Source of the DNA: Euperipatoides rowelli
Lineage: Eukaryota; Onychophora; Udeonychophora; Euonychophora; Peripatopsidae
NCBI GenBank assembly: GCA_003024985.2
Contig: PXIH01S0049493.1
Length of the DNA: 17,481 bases
Strand: one strand, 5' to 3'
The position numbers and the translations under genes are program-made. The notes below the pieces were generated by a model that saw only the letters and a list, made by a program, of their open reading frames with translations, ran no database searches and was not told the DNA's origin. Positions 1-8,340 of this stretch are shown in pieces; positions within the stretch are counted from its first letter, which is position 1; the number at the start of each line of letters is the position of its first letter.

Positions 1-555
1 ACAAAAAAGACAGAAAAAAAAACTAATGTAGAAGCATCTGTTACAACAAATACTGACGATCAAGAAATCAATACAGTAATAGGTACCATACCTAATGTAA
101 GATTAATAACTCCTGTTAATGATAATAAAGCAATATTAGCTGGTTATGTTCCTATGAGAGAAGCTAAGGATATGATAGTTAGCAAAGTCACTAGAAAAGA
201 TGGAAAACAATTCTTCAAGCTTACAGTTGGAGAAATAAGTAAATACCTAAGAATAGAAAATGCACTAGAGTTAAAAATAATATTAGAAATAGATACATTG
301 GATAATATTTACAGTAACATGGGTTATGTTGCAAATAATGAGCCTAATACTAACAAACCTAACCCTATTGGCATAGATTACATTTCACTTTACGAAAACA
401 CTAATATGAATACTAATGGTAATAGACATTATATATTAAAAGTTCTAGCTGGTGATGCACATCCTCGTATGATACAAGATTTTGTAATATTTGGTGATAA
501 TCATCCTATTCCCAACTCTCATGATCCCATTTATAGCTTAAAAAACTTCCTATAA
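1..555 (+). CDS. C-terminal part of an unidentified protein (5' end outside the window)
   Basis: The frame is open from base 1 with no start codon, so the window enters this gene partway. About 184 codons are visible, ending at TAA 553-555. A Met codon at 154 lies inside the frame and is probably not the start, because coding continues upstream without a stop. The visible part begins with a Thr/Lys/Asn-rich low-complexity stretch (about residues 1-27), then a more structured part with alternating hydrophobic segments and an Asn/Pro-rich loop (about residues 112-122). I see no membrane segment or catalytic motif and do not recognise the family. It runs convergently towards phoU, and a hairpin separates the two. 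Synteny suggests the orthologue of the gene next to phoU in Lyme Borrelia (BB0041, from memory), which is also uncharacterised. Confidence 0.8.
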   Translation, partial: TKKTEKKTNVEASVTTNTDDQEINTVIGTIPNVRLITPVNDNKAILAGYVPMREAKDMIVSKVTRKDGKQFFKLTVGEISKYLRIENALELKIILEIDTLDNIYSNMGYVANNEPNTNKPNPIGIDYISLYENTNMNTNGNRHYILKVLAGDAHPRMIQDFVIFGDNHPIPNSHDPIYSLKNFL

Positions 556-595
556 TCTTTCCTAATAAGCAACACTAGTAACTAACATAATAATT

Positions 596-618
596 AAGGA
601 GCTTAAGGGCTCCTTTTT
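596..618. terminator. Hairpin terminator between convergent genes
   Basis: Perfect 7-bp arms (AAGGAGC at 596-602 and GCTCCTT at 609-615) flank a 6-base loop, and the right arm runs into a T tract (614-618) on the plus strand. This fits a Rho-independent terminator for the plus-strand gene ending at 555. On the minus strand the hairpin begins directly after the phoU stop and is followed by an AT-rich stretch, so it may act in both directions. Confidence 0.75.
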
Positions 619-1289
619 CAAGTTAAATCCACTTTTTCACCTATTTTTACAAAGTAAAGCAGTTCTCCAATAGCCGCAACGTTATCACCTACGCGTTCAA
701 GAAAGCTATTCAAGAAAAGAATATTAATAAGGTAATCTAAATTCTCAGGATTTTGTTTCATGGCGCTAATTACAATTTCTTTTTGCTTAGAAAACAATTT
801 ATTTATAATATCATCATATTTGATTATTTTCAAAATTTTAGTAAAATCACCATCAAAATAAGCATCAAAAATATTAGCAAGCATGTTTTTTGCTGTATCT
901 GCCATTTCCCTTAAAGGTTTTAAATATGGATTTAAAAACTGAGTAATTTGATCATCAGATTCTAAAAGTAAAATAACTTTAACAATCTTATTTGCATGAT
1001 CTGCAATTCTCTCAAGAGAACTAGTTATTTTTATTGTTGCTAAAATTTCTCTTAACTCAGTTGCAACTGGATGTTCTGTAGCTATGATTCTTCCACAAAG
1101 ATCTTCAATGTTATACTGATATTCATCTATTAATCTATCATCTTCATTTATTATTTTCTTTGCTAATTTCTTATCTCTTGTCTCCAATGCAATTAGAGAA
1201 TTTTCTATTATCTTTAAAACTAATTCTTTCATGTCCCAAAGATAATCTTTAATTATTTCAAGTTGTTTTCCAAGCTTCCTTTTTAACAT
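618..1289 (-). CDS. phoU: PhoU-family phosphate signalling protein
   Basis: The 223-residue protein has the length and all-helical pattern of PhoU, a peripheral cytoplasmic regulator that links the Pst phosphate transporter to the PhoR-type sensor kinase. Two PhoU repeats can be seen. The first has an EDD..ID.Y segment (about 49-58) and ERIADHANKI (about 93-102). The second has the matching ERVGDNVAAI (about 198-207). These acidic motifs bind metal clusters in PhoU structures. In the second repeat Asn stands where His is usual (ERxGDH). No pst or phoR/phoB gene lies nearby. It is the last gene of the leftward run from smc and starts 14 bases after the preceding stop. Its ATG is preceded by an unusual G-rich ribosome-binding site (see 1294-1303). 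Confidence 0.9.
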   Translation of the reverse strand: MLKRKLGKQLEIIKDYLWDMKELVLKIIENSLIALETRDKKLAKKIINEDDRLIDEYQYNIEDLCGRIIATEHPVATELREILATIKITSSLERIADHANKIVKVILLLESDDQITQFLNPYLKPLREMADTAKNMLANIFDAYFDGDFTKILKIIKYDDIINKLFSKQKEIVISAMKQNPENLDYLINILFLNSFLERVGDNVAAIGELLYFVKIGEKVDLT

Positions 1290-1293
1290 ACAG

Positions 1294-1303
1294 CCACCCC
1301 CCC
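1294..1303 (-). promoter_or_regulatory. G-homopolymer ribosome-binding region of phoU
   Basis: On the minus strand the gap before the phoU ATG reads GGGGGGGTGG, ending four bases before the start. It is a run of seven G in a genome that otherwise has very few G tracts. It replaces the AGGAG-type site seen before other genes here (smc, gap, the PASTA gene). It can pair with the CCUCC end of 16S rRNA, and its length could vary by slippage. Confidence 0.45.
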
Positions 1304-2263
1304 TTAGAAAAATCTTTTCAAAAATAAATATCTAGCTTTAGATTTTTCATAATAAAAACTAATAGGATAATCCTTAATTATCCTATCATAATAATGTAAA
1401 GCCTGTAGTATATTCTTAAACTCACTTTCAGTTTCATATAAATTTCCAAGTAAATAAAAATATCTATCTAAATAATTTGACTTCACATACTTAAAAAAGT
1501 ATAAATTACTAAAATTCTTTGAAAAATTATATTCCTTATTTTTAATCGAAAATTCCAAAATATCTAAATATATATTTTCACTAAAATCCCTATTGTTTCC
1601 TATTAAGTATCCAACATAATCCAACACAGCAGAGGTTTTATCTAATTTAATGCCAAGACTTATTAAATCAAAGATTATTGAATCAAGATGTTTATCTTGC
1701 AACTTTAAATAATTCTCGTAAGACCGTAAATAATCTCCATCCTTAAAATAAACTTCTGCTTTTAATAAAGTGTATTTATCATTATTATCTATATTAGTTT
1801 TTTCTAAAAGTTTTATTGCACCCTTAAAATCATTCATATAAGTTAAATTTAATGCTCTGAAAATAATTTCATCTACATATAAATCATTATCTTTCTTAGT
1901 AGTGCTTAAAATTTTTTGTTCATGATCTACAATATTAACTAATAACTCCTTATTTAAATGAGAAGCATCATTAATATTTTGAAACATAAAATTAAGTTTT
2001 ACAATACCCTGCTTTGTTGAAGTTTGAAACTGAAATGAAGAACCTTCATCGTAAGATTCATTTAATAATTTAATAAAAAAAAGATTTTGACTATCAGGTA
2101 AGTATATCCATTTGGTATCCTTAAAAAGGATACCAAATTTATCGTTAATATTTACATAGATCTCTTCTTTTTGATCATCAAAATTTAAATTAAACAATTT
2201 TTTAGCTTCAGCAAAAATTAAAAAGTTAAATGAAAAGAATATTAGAAAACTTAATTTTGTCAT
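1304..2263 (-). CDS. Exported TPR-like protein of unknown function
   Basis: 319 residues. The N-terminus is a typical signal peptide: Lys at position 3, a hydrophobic core of about residues 5-17, and an A-E-A cleavage region near 18-20, with no lipobox cysteine. The mature part starts with a beta-rich segment (about 25-115) containing a W-I-Y-L turn. From about residue 140 the pattern becomes helix-turn-helix with TPR character (alternating A/L/Y positions, a Y..LLG.LYE segment near 271 and HYYDRIIKDYP near 291-301). The start codon overlaps the end of the upstream 129-residue gene by four bases, so the two are probably translationally coupled. The product is likely periplasmic. Synteny points to BB0043 (recalled), which has no assigned function. 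It may be an envelope-assembly or scaffold protein, but no catalytic residues are visible. Confidence 0.75.
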   Translation of the reverse strand: MTKLSFLIFFSFNFLIFAEAKKLFNLNFDDQKEEIYVNINDKFGILFKDTKWIYLPDSQNLFFIKLLNESYDEGSSFQFQTSTKQGIVKLNFMFQNINDASHLNKELLVNIVDHEQKILSTTKKDNDLYVDEIIFRALNLTYMNDFKGAIKLLEKTNIDNNDKYTLLKAEVYFKDGDYLRSYENYLKLQDKHLDSIIFDLISLGIKLDKTSAVLDYVGYLIGNNRDFSENIYLDILEFSIKNKEYNFSKNFSNLYFFKYVKSNYLDRYFYLLGNLYETESEFKNILQALHYYDRIIKDYPISFYYEKSKARYLFLKRFF

Positions 2264-2649
2264 TCAACCTTGTCTAAAACTTTATTTATGATTACTTCAG
2301 AATTACTATCCAAATCAAAACTAAAAAGATTTTCTTGTTCCACCCACAATTCTTTAAGTAAAGAATTATCAATTAACTGATTTTTAGTTAAAAGATTAGG
2401 ATCTTCGTCAAAAATATCTATATTTGGAAAAAAAAAATCATCCATATTTAAATCATTATTCAAATCAAAATAAAAATCTTTAGCATTATCTATAAGATCC
2501 AGTTCTGTATATGATTCACTTTTTGGTTCTTTAAGATTAACATCCTTAACTAGCCTACTTGAATAAAAGTAAGTTAAAATAGAAACAAAACAAACTAGAA
2601 ATATTAAAAATAATAGGTAACTTTTAAAACTTAATTTTTTTTTATTCAT
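2260..2649 (-). CDS. Small single-pass membrane protein, unknown function
   Basis: 129 residues with a Lys-rich N-terminus, one hydrophobic segment at about 11-30, and a long acidic tail rich in D, N, E and L. This predicts a protein anchored by its N-terminus with the acidic domain outside the cytoplasm. I recognise no motif. The ATG follows AAAGGAATG at a normal distance, 44 bases after the smc stop. Its end overlaps the next gene by four bases, so it belongs to the smc-to-phoU transcription unit and may act together with the exported TPR-like protein. The likely orthologue is BB0044 (recalled, hypothetical). Confidence 0.75.
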   Translation of the reverse strand: MNKKKLSFKSYLLFLIFLVCFVSILTYFYSSRLVKDVNLKEPKSESYTELDLIDNAKDFYFDLNNDLNMDDFFFPNIDIFDEDPNLLTKNQLIDNSLLKELWVEQENLFSFDLDSNSEVIINKVLDKVE

Positions 2650-2693
2650 GTTTCATTCCTTTGTAAAAAAATTAAATAATCATATTTACTTTA

Positions 2694-5147
2694 TTATATA
2701 TTAATTATCCTACTTGCTCCATTATCTAAAGTGATTCCTATTAACTTTTTACTTCCTTCTGCAGTATACATATTATGAGTTATAACAATAAATTGTACTT
2801 TATCAGAAAGCTCTTGTAAAAGGTTTGAAAGTTTCTCACTATTCTCAAAATCAAGAGACGCATCTACTTCATCTAAAATACAAAAATATGCAGGAGAATA
2901 ATAATATAAAGCAAATAAAAAAGATATACTAATTAATGTATGTTCACCTCCAGAGAGCATTGTATTCTTTTTTATTATTTTTCTGTTAAAATTTACTTCT
3001 ATCTCAATGTTATCTATTGCCTTGTTATATATCAATTTTGCAGTACCTTTAAACATCTTATTAAAGAAATAACTAAAATTATGATTAATTTCTTTAAAAG
3101 CTTTTTCAAATTTTTTACTTATTTCTTTTCTTATTTTACTTTGAAGTTTTTTCAAAGAATTTTCACTAGATTGTAAATCTTCAATTTGAAGGGTTATTTT
3201 TTCATATTTTTCTTGAACTTCTTTAAATTCTTTCTCAATATTAAAAAAAACATAATTAGTAGTCTCTATTACATTTACCTCTTTTTGAAGCTCTGCTTTA
3301 CTGTTAAGATCTTGTATAAGATCAAATTGAGGAAAATTTTCACATTTTTTATTGAATGCATATATTTCCTCTTTATATTCAGAATATTGACTTAACATTA
3401 AATCATATTCTGTTTGCTTCTTTAAATATTCATAATAAGAAGAGTCTTTTAAAATTTCAACTAAATTTAATGAGTCAACTTTTTCACTTTGACTAATTTC
3501 TTTATTTTTAAACTCTTGCAAAAAGTGATCTAAATTAATTTTTATATCACTTTTATCCAAATTTAAATTTTGTAACTTTTGATTTAAATTTTCAACTATA
3601 TAATCTAGTTCTTTCCTATTATTTAACAAAAATTCTAGATTTTCATCAAATAAATTTACTTCTCCTAAACTTTTTATAATTGTAAGTTCAATATATTCTT
3701 GTTCTTGAAGCAATTCTCTTAACTTATTATTTTTATCTTGATTTATACTCTCTAAATTAAAAAGTTCCTTTTCCATATCATTTTTAACTCTATCTTTTTC
3801 AAATAAAAACTTTCTAAGATCAATGTTTTTTTCTAAAATTGCTTCAATCCTAGTGTTTAATAAGTTAAAAAAAGTATTTTCTTTATCCACATATTGTAAA
3901 AGATTAGTCCTAAGTTCTTTAACATATCTAATATTTAATGTCTCTTCAAACATTTTCAGGGCAGTTAAAACATTCTCTTTCAAAACATTGAACTCTTTAA
4001 TTTTATTATCTTCAGATACTTTTAAGACTAAGTCTACAATTTCTAAAAAACCTTTGGTATATTTATCTATCTCTTGACTAATCTCTTTGTATGCTGTTTT
4101 TTTTTCAATAAATTCACTATTTGATTTTTCTACTTCTTCTTTTAAGATTAAAATCTTTTGCTCTATTTGAGTTTTATCCTTCTTAGTTTTATCAATAAAA
4201 CTGATTTTTAATCTTTTATTTAACTCCATTTGTTTTACTTTAGTTATAACAGTTAATATTTTCTCTTTAAAATTATTCATATCTTCTTTAATAAAATTTA
4301 TATTATTATTAATATTTTCTTCTCTTAATGCATAAAAATCTAATTTCTCTCTCATATTATCAGAAGGTAACTTTGAAACAAGTAAATTATCTATACCTTG
4401 CAAATTATTTAATTTATTCTTTAAATTTTGAAGTTCAAAATGAATATTAAACAATGTTTTAAACATTAATTCTTTCTCAAGAAGAAATAATGTTTTCTTT
4501 AAGTTTCTATACTCTGTTTTTAATAACAAATCATTTTTTAATTTTTCATACTTTCCTTTAAGTTCATATTGCAATCTTAACAACGAATAAATATTCTCCC
4601 TAGCTTTTTCCAACTTAACAAAAGCATTTTTCTCTTCAAGCTTCAAAATATCAATTCCACTAGCTTCTTCTATTAATAATTTCAAATTTATATCTTGATT
4701 TGAAGAAATATTTTCAATTTTACCTTGATTTATGAACATATAAGGAGATTTTTTCAGCTTCAATTTATTAAGCATACTATTATAGTCACTTAATATTAAA
4801 ATATTATCATTAAAAAAATATTCACTAGTACCATCTTTGTAGAGTCTTCTTTTGATAGAAAACTTAACGTCAAATCCATTAATAACATTTTTGGAATTAT
4901 TAAAAGAAAGAATAACTTCAGTATAATTTGCATCGCCATCTTTAAAAAAAGATATAAGATCCGTATTCTTAGAAACTCTAAGAAGTTTATTATTATCCTC
5001 ACCTATACAAAATCTAATAGCATCAAGTAAATTACTCTTACCACAGCCATTAGGGCCTACAATAAAATTTAATCCCTGATCCAATACTAATTCTTCGTTC
5101 TTAATAAATGACTTAAATCCTGCAATCTCTATTTTTTCTAAATACAA
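2694..5147 (-). CDS. smc: Short SMC/P115-type chromosome segregation ATPase
   Basis: 817 residues. The N-terminal head opens with GFKSF and the Walker A box GPNGCGKS (31-38). The C-terminal head carries the LSGGE signature (731-735), the Walker B CILDEVD (756-762) and an ITHN switch (789-792). Between them lie roughly 500 residues of Lys/Glu/Leu-rich coiled coil. This is a cytoplasmic ATPase that organises DNA with kleisin partners. Typical bacterial SMC is about 1150-1200 residues with a glycine-rich hinge. Here the protein is about a third shorter and I see no hinge-like glycine motif. I recall Borrelia Smc/P115 being similarly short, so this is not a local truncation. The start is TTG at 5145-5147, chosen because AGGAG lies five bases upstream and the residues after it match the family N-terminus. 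Confidence 0.93.
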   Translation of the reverse strand: MYLEKIEIAGFKSFIKNEELVLDQGLNFIVGPNGCGKSNLLDAIRFCIGEDNNKLLRVSKNTDLISFFKDGDANYTEVILSFNNSKNVINGFDVKFSIKRRLYKDGTSEYFFNDNILILSDYNSMLNKLKLKKSPYMFINQGKIENISSNQDINLKLLIEEASGIDILKLEEKNAFVKLEKARENIYSLLRLQYELKGKYEKLKNDLLLKTEYRNLKKTLFLLEKELMFKTLFNIHFELQNLKNKLNNLQGIDNLLVSKLPSDNMREKLDFYALREENINNNINFIKEDMNNFKEKILTVITKVKQMELNKRLKISFIDKTKKDKTQIEQKILILKEEVEKSNSEFIEKKTAYKEISQEIDKYTKGFLEIVDLVLKVSEDNKIKEFNVLKENVLTALKMFEETLNIRYVKELRTNLLQYVDKENTFFNLLNTRIEAILEKNIDLRKFLFEKDRVKNDMEKELFNLESINQDKNNKLRELLQEQEYIELTIIKSLGEVNLFDENLEFLLNNRKELDYIVENLNQKLQNLNLDKSDIKINLDHFLQEFKNKEISQSEKVDSLNLVEILKDSSYYEYLKKQTEYDLMLSQYSEYKEEIYAFNKKCENFPQFDLIQDLNSKAELQKEVNVIETTNYVFFNIEKEFKEVQEKYEKITLQIEDLQSSENSLKKLQSKIRKEISKKFEKAFKEINHNFSYFFNKMFKGTAKLIYNKAIDNIEIEVNFNRKIIKKNTMLSGGEHTLISISFLFALYYYSPAYFCILDEVDASLDFENSEKLSNLLQELSDKVQFIVITHNMYTAEGSKKLIGITLDNGASRIINI

Positions 5148-5174
5148 AAAAACTCCTAACTATCAAGTATATTG

Positions 5175-5204
5175 ATTATATATAATATATTCTAACAAAA
5201 ACAA
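5175..5204 (-). promoter_or_regulatory. Possible smc promoter
   Basis: Read on the minus strand: TTGTTT (5199-5204), an 18-base spacer, then TATAAT (5175-5180), 28 bases before the TTG start of smc. The -10 is perfect and the -35 partial, but such boxes arise easily in sequence this AT-rich. The -35 lies in the loop and arm of the adjacent inverted repeat. Confidence 0.35.
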
Positions 5205-5222
5205 TTTTTTGTTAGAATATAT
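5185..5222. repeat. Perfect 17-bp inverted repeat at the end of piece A
   Basis: The arms 5185-5201 and 5206-5222 are perfect reverse complements around a 4-base loop (5202-5205). The repeat ends on the last base before the ambiguous base at 5223. It could be a real AT-rich hairpin upstream of smc, or a sequence end folded back at an assembly break. Confidence 0.8.
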
Positions 5223-5223
5223 N
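5223..5223. other. Ambiguous base marking an assembly join (A|B)
   Basis: A single n separates the smc upstream region from sequence that begins in the middle of rsmE. The following 34 bases repeat the last 34 bases of the window in the same frame, so the neighbouring pieces are not natural neighbours. Confidence 0.85.
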
Positions 5224-5257
5224 AAATAAATTATTTTTCAAAAAAAATAATGTAATT
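5224..5257 (+). repeat. 34-bp overlap copy, identical to 17448-17481
   Basis: Every base matches the right end of the window, including an 8-A run. In both places it encodes the same 11 codons of rsmE. The simplest explanation is the unmerged overlap of two contigs rather than a biological repeat. Confidence 0.92.
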
Positions 5258-5770
5258 AATAACTCAAAAAAACTAAAAAATATAAGAGTTTTAATAGGCC
5301 TAATAAGACCTATTGTTATCAAAAGGTTATTAAAAGACTTAACTACACTAAGTGTCAAACAGATCGTATTTTTTAAAACTACTTTAAGTGAAAAATCATA
5401 TTTTAATACAAATATATTTAAAAACAACAATTATGAACACTACCTACTGCAAGGAGCCATGCAAGGAGAAATTAACTATATACCAGAAATAATTTTAAAA
5501 AATAATTTAGAAGAAGTTCTTAACACTACACATGAAAATCAATCTAAAATTCTATTAGAAAGGTCAAGTGAAAAAAAATTAATAGACTTAGAAGTTAATG
5601 GTCCCATTACAATAATAATTGGTAGTGAAAGAGGCTTTACAGAAAAAGAAATAAGCAAAATTAAAGAATATAATTTTAAAACCTATTCTGTTTCAGATAA
5701 TATCTTAAGAACAGAAACTATAGCTATCATTGCAACAGGCATACTACTAAATAAAATGAATGAAATTTAA
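5224..5770 (+). CDS. rsmE: 16S rRNA m3U1498 methyltransferase RsmE, C-terminal part
   Basis: In frame from 5225 to TAA 5768-5770, giving 181 residues with no start codon of their own. RsmE methylates N3 of U1498 in 16S rRNA with S-adenosylmethionine and belongs to the SPOUT (trefoil-knot) class. Family motifs in order are a GLIRP strand, QGAMQGEINYIPEI (the usual position of E.A.QS.R...P.I), IIIGSERGFTEKEI (normally GPEGGFxxxE) and LRTETIAIIA. The last two form the SAM-binding knot. The 5' part (17284-17481) shares 11 codons with this piece, and together they give about 236 residues, a normal length. The ATG at 5459 is an internal Met. The gene converges on the PASTA gene and their stop codons overlap. 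Confidence 0.9.
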
Positions 5771-6900
5771 TTGACTATTACCTGATTTAAAAGTTCCTCA
5801 TACTGATACAATTCTATAACAGAACCCTTTTCTGCTTCATATGGTAATTTAATAATACCTCCATAGGATTTGAAAGAATATAATAATGAACTCTCACCAG
5901 ATAAATTTTTTAATTTAACTGTAATATCTACTTTTGAAGGATATTCTTTCAATTTATAAGATAATATACCAAATGTAGTATTGCTATCCACATTAAGTTT
6001 TCCGATTAATAAAGTAATTCTATCACTTTTTCCTACTAGAGTACCTGAAGATATTGACTGTTCAATAACATTACCATAATGAGGAGAGTCCAAAAATTGT
6101 AAGTCAAAAAGAATTTCATCATTCAAAAGAGAATATAAAGCATCCTTATAATAAAGTCCTACATAATATTTTATATTCTTATTTGTCTCATTTAAAGATC
6201 CTTTGCTCACTAAAAATTCAAGCTCAATAAGACTAGCAAACTCTATACCAGGAGCTGGATTTTGCTTTATGATAGTACCCTTTGGTAATTCACTTGGAAT
6301 CTCAATCGGAGCTACCACATAATAAAGTAGTCTAATATGATCTGAAGATGATTTTAAATTAACTAAAACATCGTCTATATTCTTACCCAAGAAATTAGCT
6401 ACCTTATTTATTATAGCACCTTTACTTACAAAAATAGTAACTATATTATCTATTCTTAACATAGCTCCTGGAGCTGGTATTTGTTCTATTACTTTATTTT
6501 TATCTAAGCTGTTTGAAGAAAATTTTAATTCTACTCTTGGAAGTAAGTTTTTCTCTTGCAACTCAATTATTGCTTCTGTTATGTATTGACCATTAAGATT
6601 TGGAACAGCAACTATATCATTTCTTTTTAAAAAAATTAAAAATATAGCAATTGCAACTATAAAAGAAGCAGCAACGGTAAGAAAAAGGCCTTTTATAAAA
6701 TTCCTATAAAAAATAATATTTAAGCTTTCATTATGAAAAGACTTAGAAGTTATATTTTTGCTTAAAGGTTTTTCAGTTTTTTGAACGATAGCTTGCTGAA
6801 AATATACAGGTTCTGTTTCAACTTTTCTAGAAAAAAATTGTAAAGAAAATAAATTATTCGGTTTACTATCATTTTCTTCATTCTTTTTAATCTCACTCAA
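5767..6900 (-). CDS. PASTA-domain membrane protein without a kinase domain
   Basis: 377 residues. The polar cytoplasmic part (1-68) is followed by one membrane segment (about 69-91). Three PASTA-like repeats lie outside: about 95-161 (starting VAVPNLNGQ, ending VTIFVSKG), about 162-235 (with KQNPAPG and FLVSKGS) and about 242-302 (more diverged, ending ITLLIGK). A C-terminal beta-rich tail (303-377) follows. PASTA repeats bind peptidoglycan fragments or muropeptides and usually sit on PknB/PrkC kinases or penicillin-binding proteins. Here there is neither kinase nor transpeptidase, so the protein may be a cell-wall sensor or localisation factor. The start is TTG (6898-6900), fixed by a strong AAGGAGGT five bases upstream. 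It lies 11 bases after fmt, apparently in one unit def-fmt-PASTA. Likely BB0063 orthologue (recalled). Confidence 0.88.
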   Translation of the reverse strand: MSEIKKNEENDSKPNNLFSLQFFSRKVETEPVYFQQAIVQKTEKPLSKNITSKSFHNESLNIIFYRNFIKGLFLTVAASFIVAIAIFLIFLKRNDIVAVPNLNGQYITEAIIELQEKNLLPRVELKFSSNSLDKNKVIEQIPAPGAMLRIDNIVTIFVSKGAIINKVANFLGKNIDDVLVNLKSSSDHIRLLYYVVAPIEIPSELPKGTIIKQNPAPGIEFASLIELEFLVSKGSLNETNKNIKYYVGLYYKDALYSLLNDEILFDLQFLDSPHYGNVIEQSISSGTLVGKSDRITLLIGKLNVDSNTTFGILSYKLKEYPSKVDITVKLKNLSGESSLLYSFKSYGGIIKLPYEAEKGSVIELYQYEELLNQVIVN

Positions 6901-6911
6901 ACACTACCTCC

Positions 6912-7847
6912 TTATGAAAAAATCTTACCTATAATGGTTCTATTACCATTATAAAAAGATTTATAATCTAATGGCTTTTTGCCATTTTGTTGTAAAATTA
7001 AAAGGACAAGTATACCTTCCCCAGTTTTTACAAGTATTCCTTTATTTAAATCATAACCTACAATTTCACCATTCTTACTATTACTATACATTCCTTTATC
7101 ATCCATATAAGTTACTTTATGAAAAATAATTATTAGATTATTATCTAATGTTGCCCTACTCATTGGCCAAGGATTGCATGCATTAATTTTATTTTTTATT
7201 TCAAATGCTCCTAAATTAAAATCAATTTCAGAAGTTTCTTTTTTTAAAAAAAAACAAAATGTAGCCTGAGTTTCATCTTGTAAAGTACCTAGTTCTCCTC
7301 TTTTTATTTTTTCAATAGCACACAAAGTAAGACTTGGACTTTTAATTTTTACATATTCAAAAATATCAGAACTAGTATCTTTAGGGTGAATTTTAAAAGC
7401 TTCTTGCACTAAGATATTCCCACTATCCATTTTTAAAGCTAATTTTTGGACAGTAATTCCACTTATAGTGTCTCCATTCAATATTGCTGTTTGAATAGGA
7501 GAAGGTCCTCTATATTTTGGTAAAAGAGACGGATGAATATTGATTGCACCATTTGGAAATATATCCAAAAATTCCTTCTTGAAAATTTTACCATATGCAA
7601 AAACTATCATTAATTCTGGTTTTAATGTTCTGACTAACTCTATTATATATTGATCTAGTGTAATCGGAGCTATAACCTTTAAATTTAAATTCATAGCTTC
7701 TTCTTTAATAACGTTAAAAAGTAACTTTTGCCCCCTACCCTGAGGTTTATCAGGCGGACTTAATACACCTACTATTTCATAGTATTTATTTACTTCTCTT
7801 AAAACTTCAAGTGCAATATTGGAAGAACTTGCAAAAAATATCCTCAT
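6912..7847 (-). CDS. fmt: Methionyl-tRNA formyltransferase
   Basis: 311 residues, the normal length. It transfers a formyl group from 10-formyl-tetrahydrofolate to Met-tRNA(fMet) in the cytoplasm, providing the initiator tRNA. The N-terminal formyltransferase domain has the PDKPQGRGQ loop (32-40), the catalytic Asn103 and His105 in NIHPSLLPKYRGPSP (103-117) and Asp141 in KMDSG (139-143). The C-terminal OB-fold domain starts near residue 200 with NPWPMSRA. It begins four bases after the def stop, the usual def-fmt pairing: Fmt adds the formyl group that Def later removes. Confidence 0.96.
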   Translation of the reverse strand: MRIFFASSSNIALEVLREVNKYYEIVGVLSPPDKPQGRGQKLLFNVIKEEAMNLNLKVIAPITLDQYIIELVRTLKPELMIVFAYGKIFKKEFLDIFPNGAINIHPSLLPKYRGPSPIQTAILNGDTISGITVQKLALKMDSGNILVQEAFKIHPKDTSSDIFEYVKIKSPSLTLCAIEKIKRGELGTLQDETQATFCFFLKKETSEIDFNLGAFEIKNKINACNPWPMSRATLDNNLIIIFHKVTYMDDKGMYSNSKNGEIVGYDLNKGILVKTGEGILVLLILQQNGKKPLDYKSFYNGNRTIIGKIFS

Positions 7848-7851
7848 ATTT

Positions 7852-8340
7852 TTAAAGCTTCCTTTTCTTTAAGTATCTTTTCAACATAGTTCTTCTAGTT
7901 CTTTCCTTATAGTAATCCCAAAACAACACACCTTTTAAATGATCAAATTCATGTTGAATAATTCTTGCTAAAAATTTTTCGTCAGCTAATTTAACAAATT
8001 TCCCATTTTCATTAAAACTTTCAATAAAAACAGCCTTAGGTCTTTTAAGATCAGCATATATTCCAGGAAGACTTAAACACCCTTCTTTATATGAAACAAG
8101 CTCACTGGAAAATTCTATGATAGTAGGATTTATGAATACTAAAGCCTTTGAATTTATAGATTCTCTAATTACAAAAAGAGATAAATTAAGTCCTACTTGA
8201 GGACCAGCCAGGCCTACTCCATTGCTAGCATCCATAACATTTATCATTTTTCCAACAATATTTCCAATCTTATCATCTATATTTCTTACCTCTTGAGTAA
8301 CTTCTCTTAAGATATCATTAGGATAAACAACTAATTCCAT
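7852..8340 (-). CDS. def: Peptide deformylase
   Basis: 162 residues. It removes the formyl group from the N-terminal methionine of new proteins and is a metal (Fe/Zn) enzyme acting at the ribosome exit. All three family motifs are present: GVGLAGPQ (41-48, where many homologues have GxGLAAxQ), EGCLS with metal ligand Cys88 (86-90), and HEFDH with ligands His130 and His134 and catalytic Glu131. It is preceded by a modest AGAGGAT ribosome site and starts the def-fmt-PASTA unit. I see no convincing sigma70 promoter in the 164 bases upstream before the join. Confidence 0.96.
   Translation of the reverse strand: MELVVYPNDILREVTQEVRNIDDKIGNIVGKMINVMDASNGVGLAGPQVGLNLSLFVIRESINSKALVFINPTIIEFSSELVSYKEGCLSLPGIYADLKRPKAVFIESFNENGKFVKLADEKFLARIIQHEFDHLKGVLFWDYYKERTRRTMLKRYLKKRKL

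Noticed and set aside
2940-4077. Three plus-strand open frames of 69-84 codons inside smc
   Set aside because: They are antisense shadows of the smc coding sequence, rich in Phe/Ile/Lys from reversed coiled-coil codons, with no homology.
5185-5222. Hairpin telomere of a linear Borrelia replicon
   Set aside because: The arms do not resemble the telomere boxes I remember, and smc is a chromosomal core gene. An assembly end or local hairpin is simpler.
5459-5770. Separate 103-residue gene starting at the ATG 5459
   Set aside because: The same frame is open back to 5225 and carries RsmE sequence; the ATG is internal to rsmE.
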